In this document: positions 35,500-45,272 of the stretch, one piece after another
How the letters are laid out: each line of letters starts with the position of its first letter
Position numbering within the stretch: the first letter of the stretch is position 1
DNA from: Lautropia sp.
GTDB lineage: Bacteria; Pseudomonadota; Gammaproteobacteria; Burkholderiales; Burkholderiaceae_E
Assembly (NCBI GenBank): GCA_030527825.1
Contig: JAUNAC010000001.1
Coordinates: forward strand, 186,001-250,000
Direction: 5' to 3'
DNA length: 64,000 nucleotides
Position numbers and translations under genes: made by a program
The notes under the pieces: generated by a model
Databases searched by the model: none
Told to the model about the DNA's origin: nothing
Seen by the model: the letters and a program-made list of their open reading frames with translations, nothing else

Positions 35500-35756
35500 G
35501 GATGCCGTCCTATGGAAGGGAGATCTGCCTGCCAGAAAGCCTGCGGTAGCAGAAAAAACCTGTGGGGCAAGACTTGCGCCATGCAGGCATGCGCAACAGG
35601 GCGAGCGCAACGTTACACAGCAGGCCAGAGTAGTGATTCTAGACTGGCCCGCGGTGGGGCACATGTGAATGATATCCTCTGTGCCCGCAGGTTTGACCTG
35701 TAAAGGTAGCCGGGCTACAGGTGAATTTCTGCACAACCCACGTCGGGACGCGGCAA

Positions 35757-35784
35757 CTGCCGGTCACAATCCAGTGACCGGCAG
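35757..35784. other. Perfect 11-bp stem-loop in the 341-bp gap between epsL-type and export genes
   Basis: CTGCCGGTCAC and GTGACCGGCAG are exactly complementary around AATCCA. No T-run follows on either strand, so a simple terminator is unlikely. In the transcript it would separate the two genes, possibly as an attenuator or stability element. The rest of 35500-35840 shows no gene. Confidence 0.5.
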
Positions 35785-35840
35785 CCAGGTCAAACCGGAA
35801 CAGACCATAAAACTCTCTGCCGGTCCCGGGCGACCCGAGA

Positions 35841-37178
35841 TCAGAACTGGACTTTCAGGCCAACGCCGAAAACGTTGGCGGTGTAATCAAGATTGTTCCG
35901 ATTGGAATCACGCCGCTCATGTGACAGGTTAGCCATCAGGAACAGGTTACGACGAAACTCGTAGTTTGCCTCGACACCAAGCATATAGATCTTGTCCTTG
36001 CGCTCGATCTGGCCAACGGTGAGCTGGTCACCCTTGTAGCGACGATCATATAGGCGCAGGAAGGGATCGATGGAGATTTTTCCAGTTGCCTGAATGGTCG
36101 GGCTGAAATTCAGCGACCAGGTGTCAGCGTAGGAATTCGTCACCGCATCATCATCCGGTTCGATAGAGCGGCCTAACGATGCCCTCATCTGCACGGCACC
36201 GCTCAGTGCCCATTCTGTATCGAAGCCAGCCGTCAGACCGCGAAAGTTGCGGTTGCCCTGATCGTAATCACGACGGGTGTAACCGACAAAGCCGCCTAAG
36301 CTGCTGTCTTCGCTGGGGCGGTACTGGATACGGGCCTGAAGGGAATCTTCGTTGTAGTCATTCTTGCGGCAGTTGTTGTTATTGCACAGCAATGCTGCGC
36401 CGTTGTCGTCGTAGCGCTGCGCAGATTTGTATTTGCCATCCACAGCACGATAGACCAGATCCACCTCGATACCGGTGCCCGGTGCATAGCGGACCCCGCC
36501 CTCGGCACCGGTCAGATCGTAATCAGTGTCTTTGTAGACTTCCAGTGTATTGCGGCTGCGGGTGTAATCCACTCCGCCAATCACCGACCATGCCGGGGTA
36601 AAGCGAAAGCCCGCATTGAAGAACAGATTCTGAGTGTCAATGTTGTTACGGTCACCGGACACGTTGGTCGTCTGGTTATAGACGCGATCCTGCACGGTCG
36701 GCTGCTTGCGATCGAGCCGCAGACCAGCCCGGCCGAACAGCGGCCGCCCCACAACCCAGTCCAGGGTGGTACCCACGTTGTAGCCCACGTGATCGAAGTC
36801 AGAATATTCCTTGTATTTGAAACCTTCGACTTCTGCATTGGCACGCAGACGCTGTTGACTGATCAGACGATCGAACTGGATACCCATGGCGCCATTCAGG
36901 GCTGTATCACCGGCTTTCTTGTTACTGTAGATACCTGCCTGGGACTGGTTGTTCAAACGCAACACATTGCTATCATGTGTTACGCCAACACGACCCATCA
37001 GCTTGATGACATCCGCCTCTGCGTTGGGTGTCCAGTCCTGGTCAGGTACATCCAGCTGGGCCTGGGCCTGGGCGACACCGGCCGCCAGCCCGCAGACAAC
37101 GGCCGCTACGGCAGCGCAGACAGTACGCAGTGCCGGGCGCTGGGCACCTTTTTTTTGTGTTCCGATGATTTCTTTCAT
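35841..37178 (-). CDS. EpsL-type outer-membrane beta-barrel protein for exopolysaccharide
   Basis: 445 residues. A signal peptide (CAAVAAVVCGLAAGVAQAQA) is followed by a barrel built of alternating aromatic/charged strands: VGVTHDSNVLRLNNQSQAG, AEVEGFKYKEYSDFDHVGYN, LFLMANLSHERRDSNRNNLD, ending GVGLKVQF with the C-terminal phenylalanine used for BAM insertion. This pattern matches the EpsL family seen in exopolysaccharide operons, where it may help secretion across the outer membrane. It is divergent from the initiating transferase at 37422, and the 243-bp region between should hold both promoters. Confidence 0.75.
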   Translation of the reverse strand: MKEIIGTQKKGAQRPALRTVCAAVAAVVCGLAAGVAQAQAQLDVPDQDWTPNAEADVIKLMGRVGVTHDSNVLRLNNQSQAGIYSNKKAGDTALNGAMGIQFDRLISQQRLRANAEVEGFKYKEYSDFDHVGYNVGTTLDWVVGRPLFGRAGLRLDRKQPTVQDRVYNQTTNVSGDRNNIDTQNLFFNAGFRFTPAWSVIGGVDYTRSRNTLEVYKDTDYDLTGAEGGVRYAPGTGIEVDLVYRAVDGKYKSAQRYDDNGAALLCNNNNCRKNDYNEDSLQARIQYRPSEDSSLGGFVGYTRRDYDQGNRNFRGLTAGFDTEWALSGAVQMRASLGRSIEPDDDAVTNSYADTWSLNFSPTIQATGKISIDPFLRLYDRRYKGDQLTVGQIERKDKIYMLGVEANYEFRRNLFLMANLSHERRDSNRNNLDYTANVFGVGLKVQF

Positions 37179-37421
37179 GACTACCCTGTCGTAAAAAGCT
37201 CAGAATGAGGACATGGTACAGCCTGTCGGAGTCCTCTTGGATTCCACACTAAATCATTGAGCCAAACATGCCAAGTCCCTGACTTTCGCTGCGTGAACCC
37301 TGACACATGTCTGCCAAACCGATTAACATTTGACGGCTGCCCCTGATTGGCCGGTGTTGTATAAATATCTCCAACAGATTTCGATCGGGCACGCCGACAC
37401 GGTGGCGCCCTGGCAAGCGGT

Positions 37422-38819
37422 ATGAACAGCCCACTCTTCGCTTCTTCCTTCGTTCCCATCCGGACCGGCAGCCGCAGCATTCTCTCCCTGGTCAAGTCGG
37501 TCATCGACCCTGTCCTGGCGGTCGCCTGCCTGCTGCTGGTCACCGTTGTCACCGGCCACCCGCTCCGGGCACAGGAGATGGTGCTGGCCGTGCTCACTTT
37601 CGTGCTGAGCTATCCCGGCAATGTTCCCTTCCGGGTCTACCAGCCCGGCTACCTGCGCCACCTGCTTGGCAGCTGGGGGCTGGTGGTTGGCCTGCTGCTG
37701 GTATTCGGCCTGATGATCGACGCACTGCGTCAGTTCGACCAGAATGTGCTCGCCACCTGGGTCATTGCGACGCCTGTGGTACAGGCGGTCAGTCACTGGG
37801 TTTCTCCACGGCTGTTGCACAAGGTCATTTCCATGCGGCCGGAGCAGACGGCCATCGTGGTGGCTGCCAATAGCCTGGGTCGCACACTGGCCCGCTCCAT
37901 TCAGGATGATCCGCTGTCGCAGACGCGCATCATGGCCTTTTTTGATGACCGCACACCTGACCGGCTGGGCGAAGTCACCGAAGCCCCCGTCGCCGGCGGT
38001 TTCAATGCGGTGGCCCAGTTTGTCCGCGCCAACAAAATCGATCAGATTTTCATTGCCCTGCCCATGGCCTCCCAGCCGCGGATCCTGAAGCTGCTGGAAG
38101 ACCTGCGCGACACCACCGCCTCTATCTACTTTGTCCCCGACATCTTCATGTTCGACCTGATCCAGGCGCGGGTGGATTCAGTGGGCGGGTTGCCGGTGGT
38201 GGCCGTCTGCGAGACGCCCTTCTACGGCACCACTGGCGTACTCAAGCGCCTATCGGACATTGTCATCGCCTCCATTGCACTGATACTGACCCTGCCCATC
38301 ACGCTGGGCATCGCGCTTGCCATCCGCCTCACATCCAAGGGCCCCATCATTTTCAAGCAGCGCCGCTACGGGCTGGACGGTTCAGAAATCAATGTCTACA
38401 AGTTCCGTTCCATGCGTGTACAGGAAAACGGTCCCGAAGTGCGCCAGGCCACCAAGAACGATGACCGCATCACACCGGTGGGCCGTTTTCTGCGCAAGAC
38501 CTCTCTGGATGAGCTGCCACAGTTCTTTAACGTGCTACAGGGGCGCATGAGCGTCGTCGGCCCCCGTCCCCATGCAGTGGCCCACAATGAAACTTACCGC
38601 AAGCTGATCAAGGGCTACATGATCCGCCACAAGGTCAAGCCCGGCATCACCGGACTGGCACAGGTCAACGGCGCCCGCGGCGAGACCGACACCATCGAAA
38701 AAATGGAACTGCGCATCCGTTACGACCTGGAGTATCTGCGGCACTGGTCGCTGCGGCTGGATCTGAAGATTATCCTCAAGACCATCCTGGTTTCATTTCG
38801 CGATCCAAACGCTTACTGA
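37422..38819 (+). CDS. Undecaprenyl-phosphate sugar phosphotransferase (WcaJ/EpsB type)
   Basis: 465 residues: four N-terminal membrane helices, a Rossmann-like CoA_binding_3 region (AIVVAANSLGRTLARSIQDD), a fifth helix (LSDIVIASIALILTLPITLG), then the catalytic domain with KFRSMRVQENG, FLRKTSLDELPQFFNVLQG, MSVVGPRPHAVAHNE and KVKPGITGLAQVNGARGET. It moves a hexose-1-phosphate, usually glucose, from UDP-sugar to undecaprenyl phosphate to start repeat-unit assembly. Divergent from epsL; the polymerase and flippase are not in the window. Confidence 0.93.
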   Translation: MNSPLFASSFVPIRTGSRSILSLVKSVIDPVLAVACLLLVTVVTGHPLRAQEMVLAVLTFVLSYPGNVPFRVYQPGYLRHLLGSWGLVVGLLLVFGLMIDALRQFDQNVLATWVIATPVVQAVSHWVSPRLLHKVISMRPEQTAIVVAANSLGRTLARSIQDDPLSQTRIMAFFDDRTPDRLGEVTEAPVAGGFNAVAQFVRANKIDQIFIALPMASQPRILKLLEDLRDTTASIYFVPDIFMFDLIQARVDSVGGLPVVAVCETPFYGTTGVLKRLSDIVIASIALILTLPITLGIALAIRLTSKGPIIFKQRRYGLDGSEINVYKFRSMRVQENGPEVRQATKNDDRITPVGRFLRKTSLDELPQFFNVLQGRMSVVGPRPHAVAHNETYRKLIKGYMIRHKVKPGITGLAQVNGARGETDTIEKMELRIRYDLEYLRHWSLRLDLKIILKTILVSFRDPNAY

Positions 38820-39013
38820 ACCATACCATCGGTCAACCTCCTTCAGCAGCCCCGGCTGCCCGTCCCTGCGCGTTGCCATGACAACCGCCAAGGCAGGTAA
38901 CGCGTTATCTGGTCATATGAGGGGCTGACGCCCCCGGCGCACGATGGAATTTTCCATGCTTGACAAAACCAGCTTTATGTTGCAAGAAAGTACTGGCACT
39001 CTCGGTCAATCAG

Positions 39014-39022
39014 TGCTAGTAT
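39014..39022 (+). promoter_or_regulatory. Extended -10 promoter candidate for rpoH
   Basis: TGCTAGTAT is a TGn-extended -10 box ~40 bp before the rpoH ATG; its -35 (TGGCAC at 38994) is poor. A consensus-like TTGACA at 38960 upstream may belong to a second promoter. Multiple promoters are known for rpoH genes, but none is proven here. Confidence 0.4.
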
Positions 39023-39063
39023 CTAACTCATCAGTCATTTAATTGGAAGAGAAAACCGCCACG

Positions 39064-39960
39064 ATGACGACTCACCCTGTTGCACTTGCTGCCCGCCCTG
39101 CCCGTGACGTTGTACCTGCCATGCCGTCACTGGGCAATCTGGACGCCTACATCTCTGCGGTCAATCGCCTGCCGATGCTGTCCGCCGAGGAGGAGTCCAG
39201 CCTCGCACGGCGTTTCAAGGCGCATCAGGATGTCGACGCAGCACGTATGCTGGTCACATCCCATCTCCGTCTGGTCGTTTCTGTCGCACGGCAGTACCTG
39301 GGCTATGGCTTGCCTCATGCCGATCTCATCCAGGAAGGCAATATTGGTCTGATGAAGGCCGTCAAGCGGTTCGACCCGGATCGTTCCGTGCGACTGGTTT
39401 CCTTCGCAATGCACTGGATCAAGGCAGAAATCCATGAATACATTCTGAAAAACTGGCGTCTGGTCAAGGTGGCCACCACCAAGGCCCAGCGTAAACTGTT
39501 TTTCAATCTGCGGTCGATGAAAAAGGATCTGGACGCGCTGACTCCCGAGGCCGTCAGCGATATCGCCCAGCAGCTCAATGTCCGCGAAAAAGATGTGCTG
39601 GAGATGGAGACGCGGATGACGGGCCACGAGATTGCGCTTGAACCACAAGGCGATGACGAAAGCGGCTCTTCGTTTGGTCCGGCTGCCTACCTCGCCGCAT
39701 CCGGCAGCGAGCCCAGCGAAATCATCGAGAACCGTCAACGCGACTGGCTCCATAGCGAGGGGCTCTCCCATGCTCTGGCCAGCCTTGATGAGCGCAGCCG
39801 CAAGATTGTTGAGTCGCGCTGGCTGCGTGACGAGGATGAAGGCGGCTCACGCACCCTGCAGGATCTGGCCAGTGAGTACGGCGTCTCCGCCGAGCGTATC
39901 CGGCAGATTGAAGCGCTGGCCATGAAAAAGATGAAGGCAACCTTGGCGCAGTACGCCTGA
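39064..39960 (+). CDS. rpoH: RNA polymerase heat-shock sigma factor RpoH (sigma-32)
   Basis: 298 residues from the ATG at 39064; a TTG at 39043 in frame is a less likely start. Region 2: LVTSHLRLVVSVARQYLGYG, LIQEGNIGLMKAVKRFDPD, VSFAMHWIKAEIHEYILKNW. QRKLFFNLRSMKK is the RpoH box that distinguishes sigma-32 from RpoD and is a target of chaperone/FtsH control. Region 4 is TLQDLASEYGVSAERIRQIE. It directs core polymerase to chaperone and protease promoters. Single gene, closed by a terminator. Confidence 0.95.
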   Translation: MTTHPVALAARPARDVVPAMPSLGNLDAYISAVNRLPMLSAEEESSLARRFKAHQDVDAARMLVTSHLRLVVSVARQYLGYGLPHADLIQEGNIGLMKAVKRFDPDRSVRLVSFAMHWIKAEIHEYILKNWRLVKVATTKAQRKLFFNLRSMKKDLDALTPEAVSDIAQQLNVREKDVLEMETRMTGHEIALEPQGDDESGSSFGPAAYLAASGSEPSEIIENRQRDWLHSEGLSHALASLDERSRKIVESRWLRDEDEGGSRTLQDLASEYGVSAERIRQIEALAMKKMKATLAQYA

Positions 39961-40007
39961 GCATCCGTCATCCATCAGGATTGTTGCCTTTTTCCTGCGC
40001 GAGCCAG

Positions 40008-40038
40008 AAAACCCACCTCGTATCCGGGGTGGGTTTTC
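40008..40038 (+). terminator. Intrinsic terminator after rpoH
   Basis: AAAACCCACC pairs with GGTGGGTTTT around a 10-base loop; the A and T ends make it potentially bidirectional. It isolates rpoH from the Ig-like genes that follow. Confidence 0.8.
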
Positions 40039-40184
40039 CATATCTGGCTGTGCAAAAGACAACCTCTGCCAGTGGTATATTGGCGACATAGCTCATGCCG
40101 TCCCAGGCCAGCTCACCCTGCGGCAGATGATACCGCTTGGTACAGGTTTGCCGCTGCTTATATCAGGCGCACTCCGGATCGCTC

Positions 40185-42254
40185 ATGGCACTCGTCATTG
40201 AAACACGCTCCCCTCATGGCCCAGTCTCCCGCACCCACCTGCGGGCAGGTACCACTCGCCTGAATGTGCGACCCGGCGAGACATTCCGCATTTATGACGA
40301 GGATACCGGTCAGGCCCCCGCCCATGCCTTGGTCAAGCAGCTGGACAACAGCATCCTGGTCGAGCATCTTGCCGACAGAGATGGGCAGGGCCAGCAGGAC
40401 GCCCAGACGGTCGAACTGCTGGGGTTTTACAGCTCATGCAGTGTGAGTGACCCCTGCCACCTGGAACTGCCTGGCAGCACCCCCGTCGATATCACCCCGT
40501 CCACTGCCGCCATTGGTGCCTTGTCCGATGGCACCTTCGTTCTGTACGACCCGGCCCATCCGGCCGCCACTGCCAGCGGCGAGCCGGCCGGATGGGCCGG
40601 CAATCCCGCATCGGGCGACCACAATGCGCACATCAGTGCGGACGCAGGCACACATGACGAACCGCTGATCTCCGAGTCCACCCGCCCCATCATCTATGGG
40701 CTGGGTGGCGCAGCGGTCCTGGGGCTGGCCCTTGCCGGGGGTGGCGGGGGCGGGGGTGGTGGAAATGATTCCGCGACATCCAGCTCGCCGACGTCGCCCG
40801 CTTCTCCTGCTGCTCCGCCTGCGCCGGCCGTCACACCGACAGGGTCGGATCCTGCCCTGACCGTCACACATGCATCGGTTGCCAAGGGCGCCACCCCGAC
40901 CCTGACAGGAACGGGCACGGCAGGCGCCACCATCCAAATCGACGTTCATGCAGCAGGCACCAGCACCGTGGATGCCGCCTACAGCGTCACCGTGGGTGCC
41001 GATGGCAAATGGTCTGCCAACCTGGCCACACTGAAACCGGCGACGGGAACACTCCCGGCGGGCGGTCTGAGCACCGCTACCAGCCTGTCACTCACGGAAA
41101 ATGTCAACGGCAAGGCTTCCAGCCTGCCCGACTTCCATCTCACGGCAGATGACACGCCACCAGCCGCGCCAACATTCAATCCGGTGGGCAACGACAATCT
41201 GCTGGGCGCCTCAAGCCATGACGGGCCCCTGAATATCTCCGGCCATGGCGATGCCGGTAGCCTGATCAAGCTGACACTGGGTGCGCAGACACATGAGGCC
41301 ACGGTGGGCGCCGACGGCGCATGGGCAGTCACCGTACCGGCTACGGCCCTGCCGGCTGATGGCAATACGCAGCTCTCAGTCACGGCCAGCGATCTCGCCG
41401 GCAATGTGTCCAAGGCCACGACCCAGACTCTGACCATCGACACCACGCCACCCGCAGCACCTGTCATCCAGGCAACCGGCGGCAATGACCATTACATCAA
41501 CGCGGCAGAGAAAGCCGCTGGCGTGACGCTCTCCGGCAGCACAGAACCCGGCGCAACACTCAAGGTTTCCCTGGGTGGGGCTGCGCATGACGCGTCAGTA
41601 GGTGCAGATGGCAAGTGGAGCCTACTTCTGGGCAGTGCCGACCTGCCCGCGGACGGGAACTACACGGTCACGGCCACGGCGACCGACAAGGCCGGTAATG
41701 TTTCCGCGCCTGCAGCCGGCCAACCATTGACAGTCGATACCAAAGCTCCTGTTCTGACTGATGTTCACGCAGGAGACAATGACCGCATTCAGGGAGGCAC
41801 CTTCCTGATCAGTGGCAAAACGGAATCTGGCGCCACCGTCAAAGTGGAATACAAGCTTCTGTCGGGCACCACGCAAAGCCAGGAGGTCAAGGTTGCAGAT
41901 ACCGGGGGCGATGCCGTTCCCTGGGCCATTCCAGATCCCATCGTGGCCATCCCCCCCCTCCTGGGCGCAACTGAAGTCGTTGCGCACATCACGGCCACTG
42001 ACAAAGCAGGCAACTCGACTGCACTCGACCACCATTTTTTGCTGCTGTCCCAGAATTTTCCGTTCGGCCCGAGCAATTCCCTCAAGACATTGGGGCTGGA
42101 TGATCTTTCCAGCTCGGCCCACGACACCCCCGCGCCCAGCAGCACTCATCCCCAGAGCATCGCAACAGCGGCGACCAACCCCGGCAGCACCGCACAGGAC
42201 GTTGCACTGCTCGCGCCTCTGGATGAGCACGCGAAGGGTCTGACCCTGTCCTGA
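40185..42254 (+). CDS. Ig-like repeat envelope protein, paralogue 1
   Basis: 689 residues from the ATG at 40185 (MALVIETRSPHGPVSRTHLR). Residues ~1-110 are a beta-rich domain shared with the two next genes: LNVRPGETFRIYDED, NSILVEHLADRDG, LLGFYSSCSVSDPCHLEL. GALSDGTFVLYDP and the hydrophobic helix GLGGAAVLGLALA with nine glycines follow at ~180-205. Four Ig-like repeats come next (AGATIQIDVHAAG, DDTPPAAPTFNPVG, DTTPPAAPVIQATGGND, DTKAPVLTDVHAGDND). The tail has SLKTLGLDDLSSSAH. There is no cleavable signal peptide; layout recalls BapA-type type I-secreted adhesins. Function unknown. Confidence 0.8.
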   Translation: MALVIETRSPHGPVSRTHLRAGTTRLNVRPGETFRIYDEDTGQAPAHALVKQLDNSILVEHLADRDGQGQQDAQTVELLGFYSSCSVSDPCHLELPGSTPVDITPSTAAIGALSDGTFVLYDPAHPAATASGEPAGWAGNPASGDHNAHISADAGTHDEPLISESTRPIIYGLGGAAVLGLALAGGGGGGGGGNDSATSSSPTSPASPAAPPAPAVTPTGSDPALTVTHASVAKGATPTLTGTGTAGATIQIDVHAAGTSTVDAAYSVTVGADGKWSANLATLKPATGTLPAGGLSTATSLSLTENVNGKASSLPDFHLTADDTPPAAPTFNPVGNDNLLGASSHDGPLNISGHGDAGSLIKLTLGAQTHEATVGADGAWAVTVPATALPADGNTQLSVTASDLAGNVSKATTQTLTIDTTPPAAPVIQATGGNDHYINAAEKAAGVTLSGSTEPGATLKVSLGGAAHDASVGADGKWSLLLGSADLPADGNYTVTATATDKAGNVSAPAAGQPLTVDTKAPVLTDVHAGDNDRIQGGTFLISGKTESGATVKVEYKLLSGTTQSQEVKVADTGGDAVPWAIPDPIVAIPPLLGATEVVAHITATDKAGNSTALDHHFLLLSQNFPFGPSNSLKTLGLDDLSSSAHDTPAPSSTHPQSIATAATNPGSTAQDVALLAPLDEHAKGLTLS

Positions 42255-42557
42255 GCGGTTTCCGTCCCGGAACCGGTGCCGGATCCCCGCGAGGCTACCA
42301 GGCCCCGGCTTCGGTCTGTCCCTCGTCCGTAACAAAACACAACACTCAGCACACAAAGCAACAGCTTTTGCGTGCCAGAATCCGGGCAATCCGTATTCAT
42401 TTTTTCGACGAAGGGCCGGATCCGTCCGCTGAACGGTGCCCAGTGTCTCCCAGGAGCATCAGACAGGCCGCTGTTTGGCGGACTTGTGCCACATGCATGC
42501 GCTTCAAGACCACTGACCGAATCCGGGCACCGTCGGACACCGAGATAGGACAGGATC

Positions 42558-45272
42558 ATGGTAGCAAGACTGAATATCCAGCGTACGGGCGGCGGCGCTG
42601 CAGAACACATGCCGCTCAAGCCCGGCAATAACCGGCTCAAGGTTGTGCCTGGACGGCAGTTCATCCTCCAGGATCCTGACGGGCACGGCATCGACCCGGC
42701 ACAGTTGCGCGTGATCCAGGTGGAAAACGACCTGGTCATCGAAAACATTCCCGTCGCGGACGGCGCCGAACCGGCAACGATCACGCTGGAAGGCTACTAC
42801 CAGGTCTGCAGCGCATCTGACCGCTGTACGGTCAGCGTCGCCAGCCATGCCGGCGCCGGCGACGAGGAACAGACCGATAACGGGCAGGCAGGTCTTGGCT
42901 CGACCGACAACAGCCCGACCGAGGTACTGGCCGATGTGGACAGCAAGCCGCTGGGCGCCCTGGCCGACGGCACTTTTGTGCTGTATGACCAGAATTTCCA
43001 GGCCCCGGCGCAGCCCACGGCAGAAGAGTTTCCCATCCGTCCGGTTCTGTATGGCGCCGGCGGGCTGGCCGTCGTTGCGCTGGCGGCTGCGGGCGGCGGA
43101 GGCGGTGGTGATCCTAGCGGAGCCCCCGATCTGGGCAACGTGCCCCTGGCGCTCAAATCAGCCACTTCATTCAACAATCGCTTTCCCACCATCTCCGGCA
43201 CCGCCAAACCCGGCACGATCGTGACGCTGCGGCTCGATACCGACAATGATCAGCGCGAGAACGTCACCTACAGCGCCACGGCCGATGCAAACGGCAACTG
43301 GAACGTGAATCTGCAGACGGCTAAACCGGCTTCAGGCACATTGCCAGCCAACGGTCTGTCAGACAGCAACACGCTGGAGATCTCCGGGGCGCTGGACGGC
43401 GTCCAGGGGGCAGCGCTGCCGATTGTCACCCTGACGTACGACAACACCCCGCCGGCGCGCGCCGAGATCGGCGCCATCGCCGACGACAACATCATCACCG
43501 CCGCTGAAAAAACCGCCGGTGTGACCGTCTCGGGAACGGCCGAAGCCAATGGTTCAGTCGAGGTGAAGATCGGCAGCACCACCAAGGTCGCCGCCGTGGG
43601 CGCCGATGGCAAATGGAGTGCCGCACTGTCGGCTGCAGAACTGCCCGCTGCCGATGGTCAGTACCAGCTCACCGCCACTGCCATCGACGCGGCCGGCAAT
43701 CGTGGCCCGGCCGCGACCAGCCCGGTCACCGTCCATACCAGCAGCACCACGCCAGTCATTGGCAGCATCGCAGGTAACGATATTATCAACGCTGCTGAAG
43801 CTGCAGCCGGCGTCAAGCTGCAGGGGTCGGCCGAAGCCGGTTCGAAGGTCGAGCTTACCTTTGGTACCAGCAAACTGGCTGCCACCGCTGATGCCAACGG
43901 CCACTGGGAAGTCACTGCACCGGCCACTACCCTGGCCGACGGGGCCCAGACCCTGACCGCGGCCGTCACCTCTCCCACGGGCGGCACCGCCTCTGCCTCC
44001 CGCGCCTTTACCGTCGACAAAACCGCACCACCCAAAGCCAGTGGCATCAAGTTCGATGGCGGCGACACCACGATCACCGCCACCGAGGCCCGTGACGGCG
44101 TGCACATCACCGGCACAGCTGAAGCCGGCGCAACCGTTTCAGTCACATGGAACGGCCACACTCATACTGGCACAGTCAGCAACGCAGGCGCCTGGGACGT
44201 GCAGTTCGTGCCGGCAGATTTACCCCATGCTACTGCGGGTAGTACCGTCAACAGCGCCGTTCAGGTGACGGTTCAGGATACCGCTGGCAATACCAGCGGT
44301 GCCGAGTCGGTCGACGTCACCGTTCAGGGCGCACCCACACCGACTATTGCACCGAGTACCACCGTCTCAACCCCGGCGGCATCAACCCCCGCTGCAGCGG
44401 CCAGCCCGACCCAGACAGCACCCGGTTCATCCTCGGCCTCGAGCCCGGATGCTGACGCTGGCAATACCACGACAACGGGAAATACCACGACTGGCAATAC
44501 CACGACGGGTGGCACCGCCGGAGGTTCGGCTATGAGCGATGCCAGCGCGGGCGGTGCAACTGCGGCTGGAGATACCACTACCACCACGGGCGGTGCCACT
44601 GGCAGCGCGGCTGCGGGTGGTGCTGCCGCTGGCACCAATACGGCTACTGATGCAAACGCAAGCGCGTCTGCTGGCACCACCGGTACGACGGGCAATGCCA
44701 CGGGTGGAGCCACTGGCAGCACTGTCACCGGTGGCGCTACCAGTGGCGCTGCCGCTGGTACCACGACAGATACGGATACCAGTGCGGCTGCAGGTACAGA
44801 AAACGCTGCGGGTGCAACAGCCAACAGTACGACAACACCGGCGGCGGCCACCTCCCAGAACACCACGAACGCCCCAGCCGCATCGGACTCGCTGAGCGAC
44901 ACGTCCGTCACCCTGGTACCCACCACCAACACCACCACGGTCAACAACACCACAACAACACTCAGCAGCCCGGCAAACACCACAACAACTGGTAGCAGTG
45001 GCAGCAGTGCCACGCCTGCCGCGAGTGGCGCCAAGACACCTGCCGCCAGCAAATCGCTGGTGGACACTTTGCACGACAGCGGCACCGACAACACACACAA
45101 GAGCCTGACGTTGGATGATCTGACCCACAGCCACGCACAGACGCACACGGCTGCCACACCCGCACCGACACCCGTTCCCAGCGCGCCGCCCCCGGCCCCC
45201 GCCAGTACCACGGCCACCGTCGATTCGCTGGTCAGTGCACAGCCCTGGGAGCACCCGCACCCAACGGTGTAG
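42558..45272 (+). CDS. Ig-like repeat envelope protein, paralogue 2, with Thr/Gly/Ala low-complexity stalk
   Basis: 904 residues. The shared N-terminal domain is clear: NNRLKVVPGRQFILQDPDG, LRVIQVENDLVIENIPVADG, LEGYYQVCSASDRCTV, then GALADGTFVLYDQ and the helix-glycine hinge (GAGGLAVVALAAAGGGGGG). Four Ig-like repeats follow (~residues 195-590). Residues ~594-790 are low complexity (NTTTTGNTTTGNTTTGG and GGAT-type units), then KSLTLDDLTHSHAQTH and a proline-rich end finishing SLVSAQPWEHPHPTV. The 303-bp gap before it has no gene. The ribosome-binding region AGGACAGGATC-ATG is almost the same as that of paralogue 3. Confidence 0.8.
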   Translation: MVARLNIQRTGGGAAEHMPLKPGNNRLKVVPGRQFILQDPDGHGIDPAQLRVIQVENDLVIENIPVADGAEPATITLEGYYQVCSASDRCTVSVASHAGAGDEEQTDNGQAGLGSTDNSPTEVLADVDSKPLGALADGTFVLYDQNFQAPAQPTAEEFPIRPVLYGAGGLAVVALAAAGGGGGGDPSGAPDLGNVPLALKSATSFNNRFPTISGTAKPGTIVTLRLDTDNDQRENVTYSATADANGNWNVNLQTAKPASGTLPANGLSDSNTLEISGALDGVQGAALPIVTLTYDNTPPARAEIGAIADDNIITAAEKTAGVTVSGTAEANGSVEVKIGSTTKVAAVGADGKWSAALSAAELPAADGQYQLTATAIDAAGNRGPAATSPVTVHTSSTTPVIGSIAGNDIINAAEAAAGVKLQGSAEAGSKVELTFGTSKLAATADANGHWEVTAPATTLADGAQTLTAAVTSPTGGTASASRAFTVDKTAPPKASGIKFDGGDTTITATEARDGVHITGTAEAGATVSVTWNGHTHTGTVSNAGAWDVQFVPADLPHATAGSTVNSAVQVTVQDTAGNTSGAESVDVTVQGAPTPTIAPSTTVSTPAASTPAAAASPTQTAPGSSSASSPDADAGNTTTTGNTTTGNTTTGGTAGGSAMSDASAGGATAAGDTTTTTGGATGSAAAGGAAAGTNTATDANASASAGTTGTTGNATGGATGSTVTGGATSGAAAGTTTDTDTSAAAGTENAAGATANSTTTPAAATSQNTTNAPAASDSLSDTSVTLVPTTNTTTVNNTTTTLSSPANTTTTGSSGSSATPAASGAKTPAASKSLVDTLHDSGTDNTHKSLTLDDLTHSHAQTHTAATPAPTPVPSAPPPAPASTTATVDSLVSAQPWEHPHPTV
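44463..44506 (+). repeat. Coding minisatellite in paralogue 2
   Basis: AATACCACGAC occurs three times at 44463, 44481 and 44496, encoding NTTT units. Spacing of 18 and 15 bp keeps the frame, so slippage would change the stalk length without breaking the gene. Confidence 0.7.

Noticed and set aside
34678-38819. Exosortase/PEP-CTERM system suggested by EpsL and EpsE-type genes
   Set aside because: No exosortase or PEP-CTERM protein is present in the window; the two export genes alone do not establish it.
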